Below are positions 1-8,320 of a stretch of DNA of 64,000 nt, one piece after another (position 1 is the stretch's first letter; each line of letters begins with the position of its first letter). The notes under the pieces were generated by a model, which saw nothing but the letters and a program-made list of their open reading frames with translations, was not told the DNA's origin and ran no database searches. The DNA is from Cupidesulfovibrio sp000226255 (GTDB lineage: Bacteria; Desulfobacterota; Desulfovibrionia; Desulfovibrionales; Desulfovibrionaceae). The translations under genes and the position numbers were made by a program. Location: the NCBI RefSeq assembly GCF_003402415.2, contig NZ_AP036014.1, forward strand, positions 1,674,001 through 1,738,000, in the 5' to 3' direction.

Positions 1-2
1 CG

Positions 3-1277
3 CGTGGGGTCGGGAACCTCTGCGACTGTTTCGCCGCATCCGCTTCGGGTGCGGTTATCCGCGACGTTGAAGGTCGCGAATACATCGATTTCGTCGGCGG
101 CATCGGCGTCAACAACGTGGGGCATTGCCACCCGGACGTGGTGGCCGCCGTGCGCGACCAGGCCGGAAAGCTGCTGCACTCCTGCTTTCACATCGCCATG
201 TACGAGCCGTACGTGGCCCTTGCCGAGCGCCTTGCCGCGCTGACCCCCGGCGACTTCCCCAAGAAGACCCTGTTCCTGAACAGCGGCGCCGAGGCCGTGG
301 AAAACGCCGTCAAGATCGCCCGGCGCGCCACGGGGCGGCAGGGCGTCATCGCCTTCGAGACCGGCTTCCACGGCCGCACCCTGCTGGCCATGAGCCTGAC
401 CAGCAAGGTCAACAACTACAAGCGCGGCTTCGGTCCCTTCGCCCCCGAAGTGTACCGCATGCCCTACGCCTACTGTTACCGCTGCCCCATGGGTCGCACC
501 CACCCCGAATGCGGGCTGGCCTGCGCCGAACACCTGGAAAGCTTCTTCATCGACCACGTGGCCCCGGACCAGGTGGCCTGCATGATCGTGGAACCGCTGA
601 CCGGAGAGGGCGGCTTCATCGTTCCCCCGCCCGGCTACTTCAAGCGGCTCATGGAACTCTGCCACAAGCATGGCATCGTCTTCATTTCCGATGAAATCCA
701 GACCGGCGTCGGCCGCACCGGCACCATGTTCGCCATGGAGCAGCACGGCGTGGCGGCGGACATCACCCTGGTGGCCAAGAGCCTTGGCGGCGGCATGCCC
801 ATTTCCGCCGTGGTGGGCCGGGCAGAGCTGATGGATGCCCCCGATCCCGGCGGCCTTGGCGGCACCTATGGCGGCAACCCGGTGTCCTGCGCCGCGGGCC
901 TGGCCGTATTGGACGTGTTCGAGAAGGAACGGTTGCTGGAAAGGGGCCGCGCCCTTGGGGATTCGCTGCGGGCCATCTTCACCGCGTGGGCGGGCGAGAT
1001 GGACTGCATTGGCGACATTCGCGGCCTTGGCCCCATGCTGGCGCTGGAACTGGTGCGTGACCGCGCCACCCGCGAGCCCGCCGGGGCGGAGACCAAGGCC
1101 ATCGTGGCGCGTTGCCTGGAAAAGGGCTTGCTCATCCTTTCCTGCGGCCACCACGGAAACGTGCTGCGCATGCTGATGCCGCTGGTCATCGGCGACGATG
1201 AACTGGCGCGCGGCCTCGCCATCCTGCGCGACGCCCTGGCCGAAACCTTCGGCGGCAAGGGCCAGGGGGCCGCATGA
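3..1277 (+). CDS. gabT: 4-aminobutyrate aminotransferase (5' end cut by window)
   Basis: Class III PLP-dependent aminotransferase that moves the amino group of GABA to 2-oxoglutarate and gives succinate semialdehyde. The reading frame is open from base 3, with recognisable family sequence (DVEGREYIDFVGGIGVNNVG) upstream of any in-window start, so the true start lies left of the window; the GTG at 117 is internal. Family landmarks are NSGAEAVENAVKIAR, the cofactor-site DEIQTGVGRTG, the Schiff-base lysine in AKSLGGGMP, and GGTYGGNP. The last bases overlap the next gene (ATGA at 1274-1277), so the two are translationally coupled. The neighbours sad, potABCD, patA, patD and aguA argue for GABA rather than ornithine as substrate. 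Another omega-amino acid remains possible. Confidence 0.88.
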   Translation, partial: RGVGNLCDCFAASASGAVIRDVEGREYIDFVGGIGVNNVGHCHPDVVAAVRDQAGKLLHSCFHIAMYEPYVALAERLAALTPGDFPKKTLFLNSGAEAVENAVKIARRATGRQGVIAFETGFHGRTLLAMSLTSKVNNYKRGFGPFAPEVYRMPYAYCYRCPMGRTHPECGLACAEHLESFFIDHVAPDQVACMIVEPLTGEGGFIVPPPGYFKRLMELCHKHGIVFISDEIQTGVGRTGTMFAMEQHGVAADITLVAKSLGGGMPISAVVGRAELMDAPDPGGLGGTYGGNPVSCAAGLAVLDVFEKERLLERGRALGDSLRAIFTAWAGEMDCIGDIRGLGPMLALELVRDRATREPAGAETKAIVARCLEKGLLILSCGHHGNVLRMLMPLVIGDDELARGLAILRDALAETFGGKGQGAA

Positions 1278-2650
1278 CCATCGCTTCCATCAGCCCCACC
1301 ACCGGCGAAACCCTCGCCACCTTCGAGGAATGGACGCCCGAGGCCACCCGCGCGGCACTGGACCACGCGGGCGCGGCATGGCGGCACTGGCGCGCCGCCG
1401 CACTGGAACAGCGCACCGCCGTGCTGCGCGGTGCGGCGGAGATTCTGCGCCGCGACGCCTCCCGTCTGGCCCGCATCATGGCCGACGAGATGGGCAAGCC
1501 CGTCAGCCTGGGCGAGGGCGAGGCCGTCAAGTGCGCCGCCGTGTGCGACTACTACGCCGACAACGCCGCCGCCTTCCTGGCCCCCGTGCCCCTGCCCAGC
1601 GACGCGACCCGTTCCTACATCGCCTACGAGCCGCTGGGGGTGATTCTGGCGGTGATGCCGTGGAACTTCCCGCTGTGGCAGGTGTTCCGCATCGCCGCGC
1701 CCGCGCTGGCCGCCGGCAACGGGATGGTGCTCAAGCACGCCTCCAACGTGCCGCAGTGCGCGCTGGCCATCGAAGCGGTGCTGCGCGAGGCGGGCCTGCC
1801 GGAACACGTGTTCCGCACGCTGCTCATCGGCGCACGGCAGGTGGAGTCGGTCATCGCCCACCCGGCCGTGGCCGGGGTGAGCCTGACCGGCAGCGGCCCG
1901 GCCGGGGCGCAGGTGGCCGCAGCCGCCGGACGCCACCTGAAGCGCAGCCTGCTGGAGCTTGGCGGCAGCGACCCCTTCGTGGTGCTGGCCGACGCAGACC
2001 TGGAGGCCGCCGCATCCGTGGCGGTGACGGCCCGCTTCGCCAATTCCGGGCAGACCTGCATCGCGGCCAAGCGGTTCATCGTCGAGGACGCGGCGCACGA
2101 CGCCTTCGTACGGCTTTTCGCGGCAAAGGCGGCGGCGCTGGTCATGGGCAACCCGCACGACCCGGCCACCCAGCTCGGCCCGCTGGCGCGCCCCGCCTTC
2201 GTCGCGGAACTCGACGCCCTCGTTGCCGCCAGCGTGGCGGCCGGGGCCACGCTGGCCCTTGCGGGCGGCCCGGTTTCGGGTCCGGAAGCCGGGGCAGGCG
2301 CGTTCTACCGCCCGGTGATCCTTACCGGGGTGACCCCCGGCATGCCCGTGTTCGACGAGGAAACCTTCGGTCCCGTGGCCGCCGTCACCCGTGCCCGCGA
2401 CGCGGAGCACGCCGTGGAACTGGCCAACGCCACCCCCTATGGCCTCGGCGGCTCCGTATGGACGCGCGACGCGGCCAAGGGCGAGGCCGTGGCCCGGCGC
2501 ATCGAGGCCGGTGCCGTGTTCGTCAACGGGCAGGTCAAGAGCGACCCGCGCCTGCCCTTCGGCGGCGTCAAGGCCTCGGGCTACGGGCGCGAACTGTGGG
2601 CCTGCGGCATGCACGAGTTCATGAACGTCAAGACCGTGTGGGTTGGCTAA
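1274..2650 (+). CDS. sad: succinate-semialdehyde dehydrogenase, short Sad/YneI type
   Basis: NAD(P)-dependent aldehyde dehydrogenase of 458 aa, expected to oxidise succinate semialdehyde from GabT to succinate. The length and N-terminus match the short Sad (YneI) subfamily (about 460 aa) rather than the longer GabD (about 480 aa). Visible motifs are the cofactor loop MPWNFPLWQVFR, LELGGSDPFVV with the general-base Glu, and the catalytic Cys in NSGQTCIAAKRF. The C-terminus LPFGGVKASGYGREL is typical. The start ATG overlaps the gabT stop by 4 bp. It is followed after 21 bp by potA. The function is inferred from family and context and could extend to other short aldehydes. Confidence 0.85.
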   Translation: MTIASISPTTGETLATFEEWTPEATRAALDHAGAAWRHWRAAALEQRTAVLRGAAEILRRDASRLARIMADEMGKPVSLGEGEAVKCAAVCDYYADNAAAFLAPVPLPSDATRSYIAYEPLGVILAVMPWNFPLWQVFRIAAPALAAGNGMVLKHASNVPQCALAIEAVLREAGLPEHVFRTLLIGARQVESVIAHPAVAGVSLTGSGPAGAQVAAAAGRHLKRSLLELGGSDPFVVLADADLEAAASVAVTARFANSGQTCIAAKRFIVEDAAHDAFVRLFAAKAAALVMGNPHDPATQLGPLARPAFVAELDALVAASVAAGATLALAGGPVSGPEAGAGAFYRPVILTGVTPGMPVFDEETFGPVAAVTRARDAEHAVELANATPYGLGGSVWTRDAAKGEAVARRIEAGAVFVNGQVKSDPRLPFGGVKASGYGRELWACGMHEFMNVKTVWVG

Positions 2651-2671
2651 GCCCATCCGGAAGGAGCACGC

Positions 2672-3694
2672 ATGAGTCTTGAGGCATACGCCATCTACAA
2701 GAATTACGGCGAGGTGGAGGCCCTGCACAACGTGGACCTGGTCACCGAGCGCGGCGAATTCTTCACCCTGCTGGGGCCTTCGGGCTGCGGCAAGACCACC
2801 CTGCTGCGCATCATCGCGGGGCTGGAGCTGCCCGATTCGGGCACGGTGATGCTGACCGGCGGCAACGTGACCACGCTGCCCGCCAACGAGCGCAACGTGA
2901 ACACCGTGTTCCAGAGCTACGCGCTGTTCCCGCACCTGACCCTTTTCGAGAACGTGGCCTTCGGCATGCGCTCGCGCCGCCTGACCGGCTCGGTGGTGAC
3001 GGAAAAGGTCATGGCCGCCCTTGCCATGGTGCACATGGAAGACAAGAAGGACCGCCTGCCCAGCCAGCTTTCCGGCGGCCAGAAGCAGCGCGTGGCCTTG
3101 GCCCGCGCCCTGGTCAACGAGCCGGAGGTGCTGTTGCTGGACGAGCCCATGTCCGCGCTGGACGCCAAGCTGCGCCACGCCGTGCAGGCCGAGCTGCGCC
3201 AGTTGCAGCAGAAGCTGGGCAAGACCTTCATCCTGGTCACCCATGACCAGGAAGAAGCGCTGACCGTGTCCGACCGCATCGCGGTGATGCGCCAGGGCAG
3301 GGTGGTGCAGTGCGCCCCCGCGCGCGAACTGTACGAGCGCCCGGTGAACCGCTACGTGGCCGACTTTCTGGGCAAGGCCAACATCATCGCCGGTCGGCGC
3401 GCCGAGGGCGGCGTGGAGACGGAACTGGGCCTGCTGCGGCTGGACGCCCCGCCCGCGTGGGAACAGGGCGAACTGGCCATCCGCCCCGAGAACATCGTGT
3501 TCCACCCGGAGCGCCCGGCCGTGAACGGCCTGCGCGCCCGCGTGAGCGAGGCGTTCTACCGGGGCGACAGGGTGGAGGTGTGGCTGGAGCCCGGCAACCT
3601 GCGCATGAGCGCCGCGCCGCGCCGGGGCATCGCCAAGGGCGACGAGATCTGGATCGAACTGCTGCCGAGCGCGCTGGTGCCCCTGCATGAGTAG
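2672..3694 (+). CDS. potA: spermidine/putrescine ABC transporter ATP-binding protein
   Basis: Cytoplasmic ATPase of a polyamine importer, 340 aa. It shows Walker A GPSGCGKTT, the signature LSGGQKQR, Walker B LLLDEPMSALD and the switch His in LVTHDQEEA. A C-terminal regulatory (TOBE-type) segment follows from about residue 240 and contains LAIRPENIVFHPE. The start ATG has AAGGAG 5-10 bases upstream (2661-2666). It overlaps potB by 8 bp and heads a tight potABCD set. The substrate is taken as putrescine/spermidine because potD is a PotD/PotF-type binding protein and the flanking enzymes degrade putrescine. Confidence 0.92.
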   Translation: MSLEAYAIYKNYGEVEALHNVDLVTERGEFFTLLGPSGCGKTTLLRIIAGLELPDSGTVMLTGGNVTTLPANERNVNTVFQSYALFPHLTLFENVAFGMRSRRLTGSVVTEKVMAALAMVHMEDKKDRLPSQLSGGQKQRVALARALVNEPEVLLLDEPMSALDAKLRHAVQAELRQLQQKLGKTFILVTHDQEEALTVSDRIAVMRQGRVVQCAPARELYERPVNRYVADFLGKANIIAGRRAEGGVETELGLLRLDAPPAWEQGELAIRPENIVFHPERPAVNGLRARVSEAFYRGDRVEVWLEPGNLRMSAAPRRGIAKGDEIWIELLPSALVPLHE

Positions 3695-4598
3695 CCAACA
3701 CCATCTCGTCTGGAACGGCGAACTCACCACCCGCCTGCGGCTGATCCGCCGGGGCATGTACCTGGCCGCGCCGGGCATGCTGTGGATACTGCTCTTTCTC
3801 GCGCTGCCCAGCGTGCTGCTGATCGTGGTCAGCATGACCACGCGCGGCGACTACGGGCAGATCGAGTGGGTGTTCTCGCTGGACAACTTCACCCGGCTCA
3901 TGGGCTACAGCAGCTACGGCTGGTCGGCCGACTACCTGTGGATTCTGTTCCGCAGCGTGTGGGTGGCCTTCTGGACCACGCTGGTGTGCGTGCTGCTGGC
4001 CTACCCGCTGTGCTTCCACATCGCCAACCGCGCGCCGGAAAAGCGCTATTTCTGGCTGACCCTGATCATCATTCCGTTCTGGACCAACCTGGTCATCCGG
4101 GCCTACGCGTGGCTGCTGGTGCTGGCTCCGCAACTGCCCCTGGCCAGGTTCGCGTCCGTGCTGGGCATCATCCCGGACGGATCGCCGCTCTACCCCAGCG
4201 CGTTCGCCGTGTACCTCGGCATGGTGGCCACCTTCCTGCCCTTCGTGGCCATGCCGCTGTACGCCAACGTGGAAAAGCTGGACTGGGCGCTGGTGGAGGC
4301 CGCGAAAGACCTGTACGCCGGGCCCGCGCGCATCTTCTGGCACGCCATCTGGCCGCAGACGGTGCCCGGCCTTTCCGTGGGCATCACGCTCACCTTCATT
4401 CCGGCCATGGGCATGTTCGTGGTGCCCGACCTGCTGGGCGGGGCCAAGTACATGCTGGTGGGCAACCTGATCCAGCAGCAGTTCGGCACCAGTCGCGACT
4501 GGCCCTTCGGCGCGGCGGTAAGCCTTGCGCTGATGGTGCTGACCCTGGTGGGCCTGCACATCCACCGCACCAAGGGCGGGGAAGGGGGGGGGGCATGA
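3687..4598 (+). CDS. potB: spermidine/putrescine ABC transporter permease
   Basis: Integral inner-membrane subunit of the polyamine importer, 303 aa, with about six hydrophobic segments. It carries the cytoplasmic EAA loop that docks on PotA, around VEAAKDLYAGPARIF. It starts inside the end of potA and ends over the potC start. Its last codons run through a tract of ten G residues (4584-4593) that encodes a Gly-rich tail, just before the potC ATG. Slippage of one base there would place the ribosome in the potC frame without meeting a stop. Confidence 0.9.
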   Translation: MSSQHHLVWNGELTTRLRLIRRGMYLAAPGMLWILLFLALPSVLLIVVSMTTRGDYGQIEWVFSLDNFTRLMGYSSYGWSADYLWILFRSVWVAFWTTLVCVLLAYPLCFHIANRAPEKRYFWLTLIIIPFWTNLVIRAYAWLLVLAPQLPLARFASVLGIIPDGSPLYPSAFAVYLGMVATFLPFVAMPLYANVEKLDWALVEAAKDLYAGPARIFWHAIWPQTVPGLSVGITLTFIPAMGMFVVPDLLGGAKYMLVGNLIQQQFGTSRDWPFGAAVSLALMVLTLVGLHIHRTKGGEGGGA

Positions 4599-5395
4599 GG
4601 CGCTTTCACTGGCTGGTCCCCTTCCTGGCCGTGGGTTCGCTGGCCTTCCTGTACGTGCCGCTGCTGGCCATCGCCGTGTATTCGGTGAACGCCTCGCGCT
4701 TCGGGCTGACCTGGCAGGGCTTCACCCTGAAGTGGTACCAGCGCTTGTTCGCCAACGAGCAGATCCTGGAGGCCGCGTGGAACACCCTGTTCCTGGCCGG
4801 GGTGTCCACCGTCATCGCCACGGTGCTGGGCACGGTGCTGGCCATCGGGCTGAAGCGCTACCCCTGGTCGCGCCGGGTGTACGCCATGCTCGACATCAAT
4901 CTGCACCTGCCCGTGGTGACGCCGGAAATCGTCTTCGCCGCCGCGCTGGCCGTGGCCTTCGGCCTGCTGCGCCTGGTGTTCTCGGTGTTCGAGCCGGGCA
5001 TGCTGAACATGATCATCGGGCACGTGACCTTTCAGGTGTCCTTCGTGGCGCTGGTGGTGGGGGCGCGGCTGGCCTCCATTTCCACCGACATCGAAGAAGC
5101 CGCGCGCGACCTGTACGCCGACAACGCCTACATCATGCGGCACGTCATGCTGCCGCTGCTCAAGCCCGGCATCGTGGGCGGGGCCATGCTGGCCTTCACC
5201 CTCTCGCTGGACGACTTCGTCATCAGCTTCTTCACCGCCGGTCCCACCTCGGTCACCCTGCCGCTGTACATCTACGCCACCGTGCGGCGCGGCGTGACCC
5301 CCGAAATCCACGCGCTGTCAACGCTGGCGCTCTGTGCCACCGTCATCCTGGTCATGCTCTCGGAGCGGATAACCCGCAAAACCAACAAGGAGTGA
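4595..5395 (+). CDS. potC: spermidine/putrescine ABC transporter permease
   Basis: Second membrane subunit of the polyamine importer, 266 aa from ATG 4595. This start overlaps the potB stop by 4 bp and gives the expected N-terminus MRRFHWLVPFLAVGSLAFLY, which begins the first membrane segment. The frame is open far upstream, but that stretch lies over potB and is not coding here. The EAA-type loop is visible as IEEAARDLYADNAYIM, and the family motif LSLDDFVISFFTAGP is present. The stop is 3 bp before potD. Confidence 0.9.
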   Translation: MRRFHWLVPFLAVGSLAFLYVPLLAIAVYSVNASRFGLTWQGFTLKWYQRLFANEQILEAAWNTLFLAGVSTVIATVLGTVLAIGLKRYPWSRRVYAMLDINLHLPVVTPEIVFAAALAVAFGLLRLVFSVFEPGMLNMIIGHVTFQVSFVALVVGARLASISTDIEEAARDLYADNAYIMRHVMLPLLKPGIVGGAMLAFTLSLDDFVISFFTAGPTSVTLPLYIYATVRRGVTPEIHALSTLALCATVILVMLSERITRKTNKE

Positions 5396-5398
5396 TCC

Positions 5399-6442
5399 AT
5401 GCGCAAGATTCTTCTCATGGCGCTGGCGATGGTCCTGCTCGCCGCAAACATGGCTTTGGCCGCGGACAAGGAACTCCGCATCTTCATCTGGTCCGAGTAC
5501 ATGCCCGAGGACTACATCCCCAACTTCGAGAAGGCCACGGGCATCAACGTGCGCGTGGACCATTACGAGTCCATGGAAGAAATGATCGCCAAGCTCCAGG
5601 CGGGCGGCGTTTCGCAGTACGACATCGTGGTGCCTTCCGACTACGTCATGCCCACCATGATCAACCTTGGGCTGCTGGCCAAGATCGACCACGCCAAGGT
5701 GCCCAACATCAAGAACCTGGACCCGCTGTTCGTCAGCCCCAAGTACGACGCGGGCAACACCTACAGCGTGGCCTACCAGTGGGGCACCCTGGGCATGATG
5801 TACAAGAAGGGCAAGGTGCCCGGCGACCCGCCCTCGTGGTCCGTGATGTTCGACGAGAAGAAGCAGGTGGGCCCCTTCGTGCTCATCGACTCGGTGCGTG
5901 AAATGCTGGGCAGCGCCCTGGTCTACATGGGCAAGGACGTGAACACCACCGACCCCGCCGACCTGAAGGCCCTGGCCGAGTTGATGCTGAAGGTGAAGAA
6001 GAGCAAATACTTTCAGGGTTTTGAAGTAGGCACCGGCGCGCGCAGCAAGGTGGTGGCTGGCACCGCCGTGGCCGCCATCGTCTACAACGGCGACGGCCTG
6101 CGCGCCGTGGCCGAGGACCCCACCTCCGGCTTCGCCAACCCCGCCGAGGGCGCGGTGATGTGGGTGGACAGCATGTGCATCCCCGCCAAGGCTCCCAACC
6201 CCGAAGCGGCCCTGAAGTTCATCAACTACGTGATGGACGCCAAGAACGGCGCGGACCTGTCCAACTGGACGCAATACCCCACGCCCAACAAGGCCGCCAT
6301 GGAGTTCATCACCCCCGACGACCTGAAGAATCCGGCCATCTACCCGCCCAAGGACTACATCAACAAGCTGCAACTGCTGCGCGACTTGGGCAAGGACAAC
6401 CGGCTGTATGACGAGCTGTGGACCATGATCAAGACCCGATAG
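5399..6442 (+). CDS. potD: periplasmic spermidine/putrescine-binding protein
   Basis: Solute-binding protein of the polyamine importer, 347 aa. It has a Sec signal peptide: Lys/Arg at residues 2-3, a hydrophobic core, and probable cleavage after ALA near residue 21. The mature part starts with a typical PotD/PotF strand (ELRIFIWSEYMPEDYIP). Conserved features include YDIVVPSDYVMPTMI and the later YQWGTLGMMY. The ATG is preceded by AAGGAG (5387-5392). Its place after potC completes the transporter. Whether it prefers putrescine or spermidine cannot be told from what I can see. Confidence 0.92.
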   Translation: MRKILLMALAMVLLAANMALAADKELRIFIWSEYMPEDYIPNFEKATGINVRVDHYESMEEMIAKLQAGGVSQYDIVVPSDYVMPTMINLGLLAKIDHAKVPNIKNLDPLFVSPKYDAGNTYSVAYQWGTLGMMYKKGKVPGDPPSWSVMFDEKKQVGPFVLIDSVREMLGSALVYMGKDVNTTDPADLKALAELMLKVKKSKYFQGFEVGTGARSKVVAGTAVAAIVYNGDGLRAVAEDPTSGFANPAEGAVMWVDSMCIPAKAPNPEAALKFINYVMDAKNGADLSNWTQYPTPNKAAMEFITPDDLKNPAIYPPKDYINKLQLLRDLGKDNRLYDELWTMIKTR

Positions 6443-6743
6443 GCAGCACGCTTCGTCCTTTCGTTCTCCAGCGTGGTCCGGTTCCGGTTTTCCTCGCCGG
6501 AGAACGAAAGTCCTGTCACGCGCCGTCCGGGTGCGTGCAGGGAACGGGGAACAGCACCGCCGCCACGGCGGCGGGATTCGCGACAGACCGTACCAGACAG
6601 TTTTTCGATTTCCCGGGGGCGCGTCCCTCCGGCTCCGCAGCGGACCCCGAAAGGGGGGAGCGGGGGGCTACGGCCCCCTGCCCGCCGGAGGCGTCAGATA
6701 CCAAGGCATACCTGCCCCCCTCACCCCAACACAGGAAGGCCGT
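6443..6743 (+). promoter_or_regulatory. structured potD-patA intergenic region
   Basis: About 300 bp without a gene. It begins with a perfect 12-bp inverted repeat (6458-6469 with 6499-6510, 29-nt spacer). A GC hairpin (CCGCCGCC, 6557-6564, with 6567-6574) follows, then a G/C-rich hairpin around 6670-6690. No T-run follows the first repeat, so it is more likely an mRNA-processing or regulatory structure than a simple terminator. The right arm overlaps an element repeated upstream of patD. An AGGAAG ribosome site at 6732-6737 serves patA. Confidence 0.5.
6487..6513 (+). repeat. 27-bp element, copy 1 (upstream of patA)
   Basis: This 27-bp stretch matches 22 of 27 bases of a stretch at 8245-8271 upstream of patD, both in the same orientation. 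It begins with GTTTTCCT and ends with TCC. The two copies sit in the leaders of two consecutive genes of one pathway, which suggests a shared regulatory site or RNA element. Confidence 0.5.
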
Positions 6744-8096
6744 ATGAGCCGCGACATCGCTCTCGCAAAGCAGGAAGCTACACGCATTCTCGACATCATC
6801 CGCCGCCCGGCGGACGCCATCACCCGCGAGGAGCGCGAACGCATCGCCCGCGACACCGCCGAAAATTTCGCCAACCACATCAACAAGGGCTTCCTGCAGT
6901 ACCGCAAGTCCGTCACCGAATCGGGCGGCTTCGCGGTGACCGAATGGGTTGGCAGCGGGTCGGTCATGCGCGACGCGCTGGACCGCGAATACATCGACAT
7001 GCTGGGCGGCTTCGGCCTGTACAGCCACGGCATGCGCCACCCGCGCATCGTCGAGGCGGTGAAGGCCCAGCTCGACCGGTCGCCCCAGTACAGCCAGGAG
7101 ATGCTGGACCCCCTGCGGGCGCAACTGGCCAAGGTGCTGGCCGCGCTGACCCCCGGCGACATCCAGTACGGGTTCTTCGCCAACAGCGGCACCGAGGCCA
7201 TCGAGGGCGCGCTGAAGCTGGCCAAGTTCTACACCGGCAAGTCGGGCTTCGTGTCCATGCTCAAGGGCTTTCACGGCAAGACGCTGGGGGCGCTGTCGGT
7301 CATGGGCAAGTCGGTGTTCCGCGAACCCCTGCTGCCTCTGCTGGGCGGCGTGCAGTTCGCCCCGTTCGGCGACGCCGACGCGGTGGAACGCATTCTTGCC
7401 TCGGCCCAGGCCGTGGGCGCGGGCATTGCCGCCGTCATCGCCGAACCCATTCAGGGCGAGGCCGGGGCCGTGGTGCCGCCCGACGACTTCTGGCCCCGGC
7501 TGCGCGAAATCTGCACCAGATACGGCGTGCTGCTCATCGCCGACGAAGTGCAGACCGGCTTCGGCCGCACCGGCACCGTGTTCGGCGTGGACCACTGGAA
7601 CGTCGCGCCCGACATCATGTGCTTCGGCAAGGCCCTTGGCGGCGGCGTGGTGCCCATGTCCGCCTTCATGGCCACGCCGGAAATCTGGAAGGTCATGGAG
7701 CCCAACCCGTTCATGCACACCACCACCACGGGCGGCAACCCGCTGGCCTGCGCGTCCGCCCTGGCGGGCATAGAGGTGATGCTGGACGAGGATCTGCCCG
7801 GCCAGGCCAAGGCCAAGGGCGAGTACATGCTGGAGCGCCTGCACGACCTGCAGGAACGCTACCCCGGCATCTTCCGCGAGATTCGCGGCAAGGGCCTGCT
7901 CATCGGCATGGACTTCCTGGACGGCGAGACCGGCTACAAGGTGGCCGCCGGGCTGTTCGCCCGCAACGTGCTGACTGCGGGCACCCTGACCAACTCCGAA
8001 TGCATCCGCATCGAGCCCGCCCTGAACACGCCCATGGAACTGCTCGACGAAGTGCTCAACCGGCTGGAGGATGTTCTCCGCCACATCCGTGCCTAA
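6744..8096 (+). CDS. patA: putrescine aminotransferase
   Basis: PLP-dependent class III aminotransferase of 450 aa that converts putrescine and 2-oxoglutarate to 4-aminobutanal. It resembles E. coli PatA (YgjG, 459 aa) along its whole length: the N-terminal YRKSVTESGG, DMLGGFGLYSHGMRHP, SQEMLDPLRAQLAKVL, the cofactor site DEVQTGFGRTG and the lysine in FGKALGGGVVP. The start is the ATG at 6744, preceded by AGGAAG and giving MSRDIALAKQEATRIL. The frame is open further upstream, but that part lies in a GC-rich hairpin region and does not resemble the family. It follows the polyamine transporter and precedes patD. Confidence 0.9.
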   Translation: MSRDIALAKQEATRILDIIRRPADAITREERERIARDTAENFANHINKGFLQYRKSVTESGGFAVTEWVGSGSVMRDALDREYIDMLGGFGLYSHGMRHPRIVEAVKAQLDRSPQYSQEMLDPLRAQLAKVLAALTPGDIQYGFFANSGTEAIEGALKLAKFYTGKSGFVSMLKGFHGKTLGALSVMGKSVFREPLLPLLGGVQFAPFGDADAVERILASAQAVGAGIAAVIAEPIQGEAGAVVPPDDFWPRLREICTRYGVLLIADEVQTGFGRTGTVFGVDHWNVAPDIMCFGKALGGGVVPMSAFMATPEIWKVMEPNPFMHTTTTGGNPLACASALAGIEVMLDEDLPGQAKAKGEYMLERLHDLQERYPGIFREIRGKGLLIGMDFLDGETGYKVAAGLFARNVLTAGTLTNSECIRIEPALNTPMELLDEVLNRLEDVLRHIRA

Positions 8097-8145
8097 CTGA
8101 TGGCAACTCGGCCTTTTGCCCGCTGGCATCGTCAAACTTCATCAG

Positions 8146-8215
8146 CCGTTACGGTCAAATACCATAAGAGCGCGATGCGGTCGCCATCCGTAATGCTCGA
8201 AGACTCGCATAACGG
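8146..8215. promoter_or_regulatory. palindromes upstream of patD, possible operators
   Basis: Two dyads with the same half-site lie in the 224-bp patA-patD gap. One is CCGTTACGG (8146-8154). The other is CCGTAATGC (8188-8196) facing GCATAACGG (8207-8215), 8 of 9 pairs. The recurring CCGTTA/TAACGG half-sites suggest binding of a dimeric regulator. No regulator gene is adjacent. Confidence 0.35.
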
Positions 8216-8244
8216 TTGCCGCATGTTCCCTCCACGGCAGACTC

Positions 8245-8271
8245 GTTTTCCTTGCCAGCGAACAAAAATCC
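8245..8271 (+). repeat. 27-bp element, copy 2 (upstream of patD)
   Basis: Second copy of the element at 6487-6513, 22 of 27 bases identical, located about 50 bp before the patD start. The differences are mostly transitions. Confidence 0.5.
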
Positions 8272-8320
8272 GAATTGCGGCCGAGACGTTAGTGCTGCAC
8301 GCCGCCAAAGGAGGCCAGCA

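Noticed and set aside
866..3841. A 991-codon open frame on the minus strand across gabT, sad and potA
   Set aside because: It is antisense to genes with clear motifs, is rich in Arg/His/Gly/Gln as expected for a complementary frame in high-GC DNA, and shows no domain.
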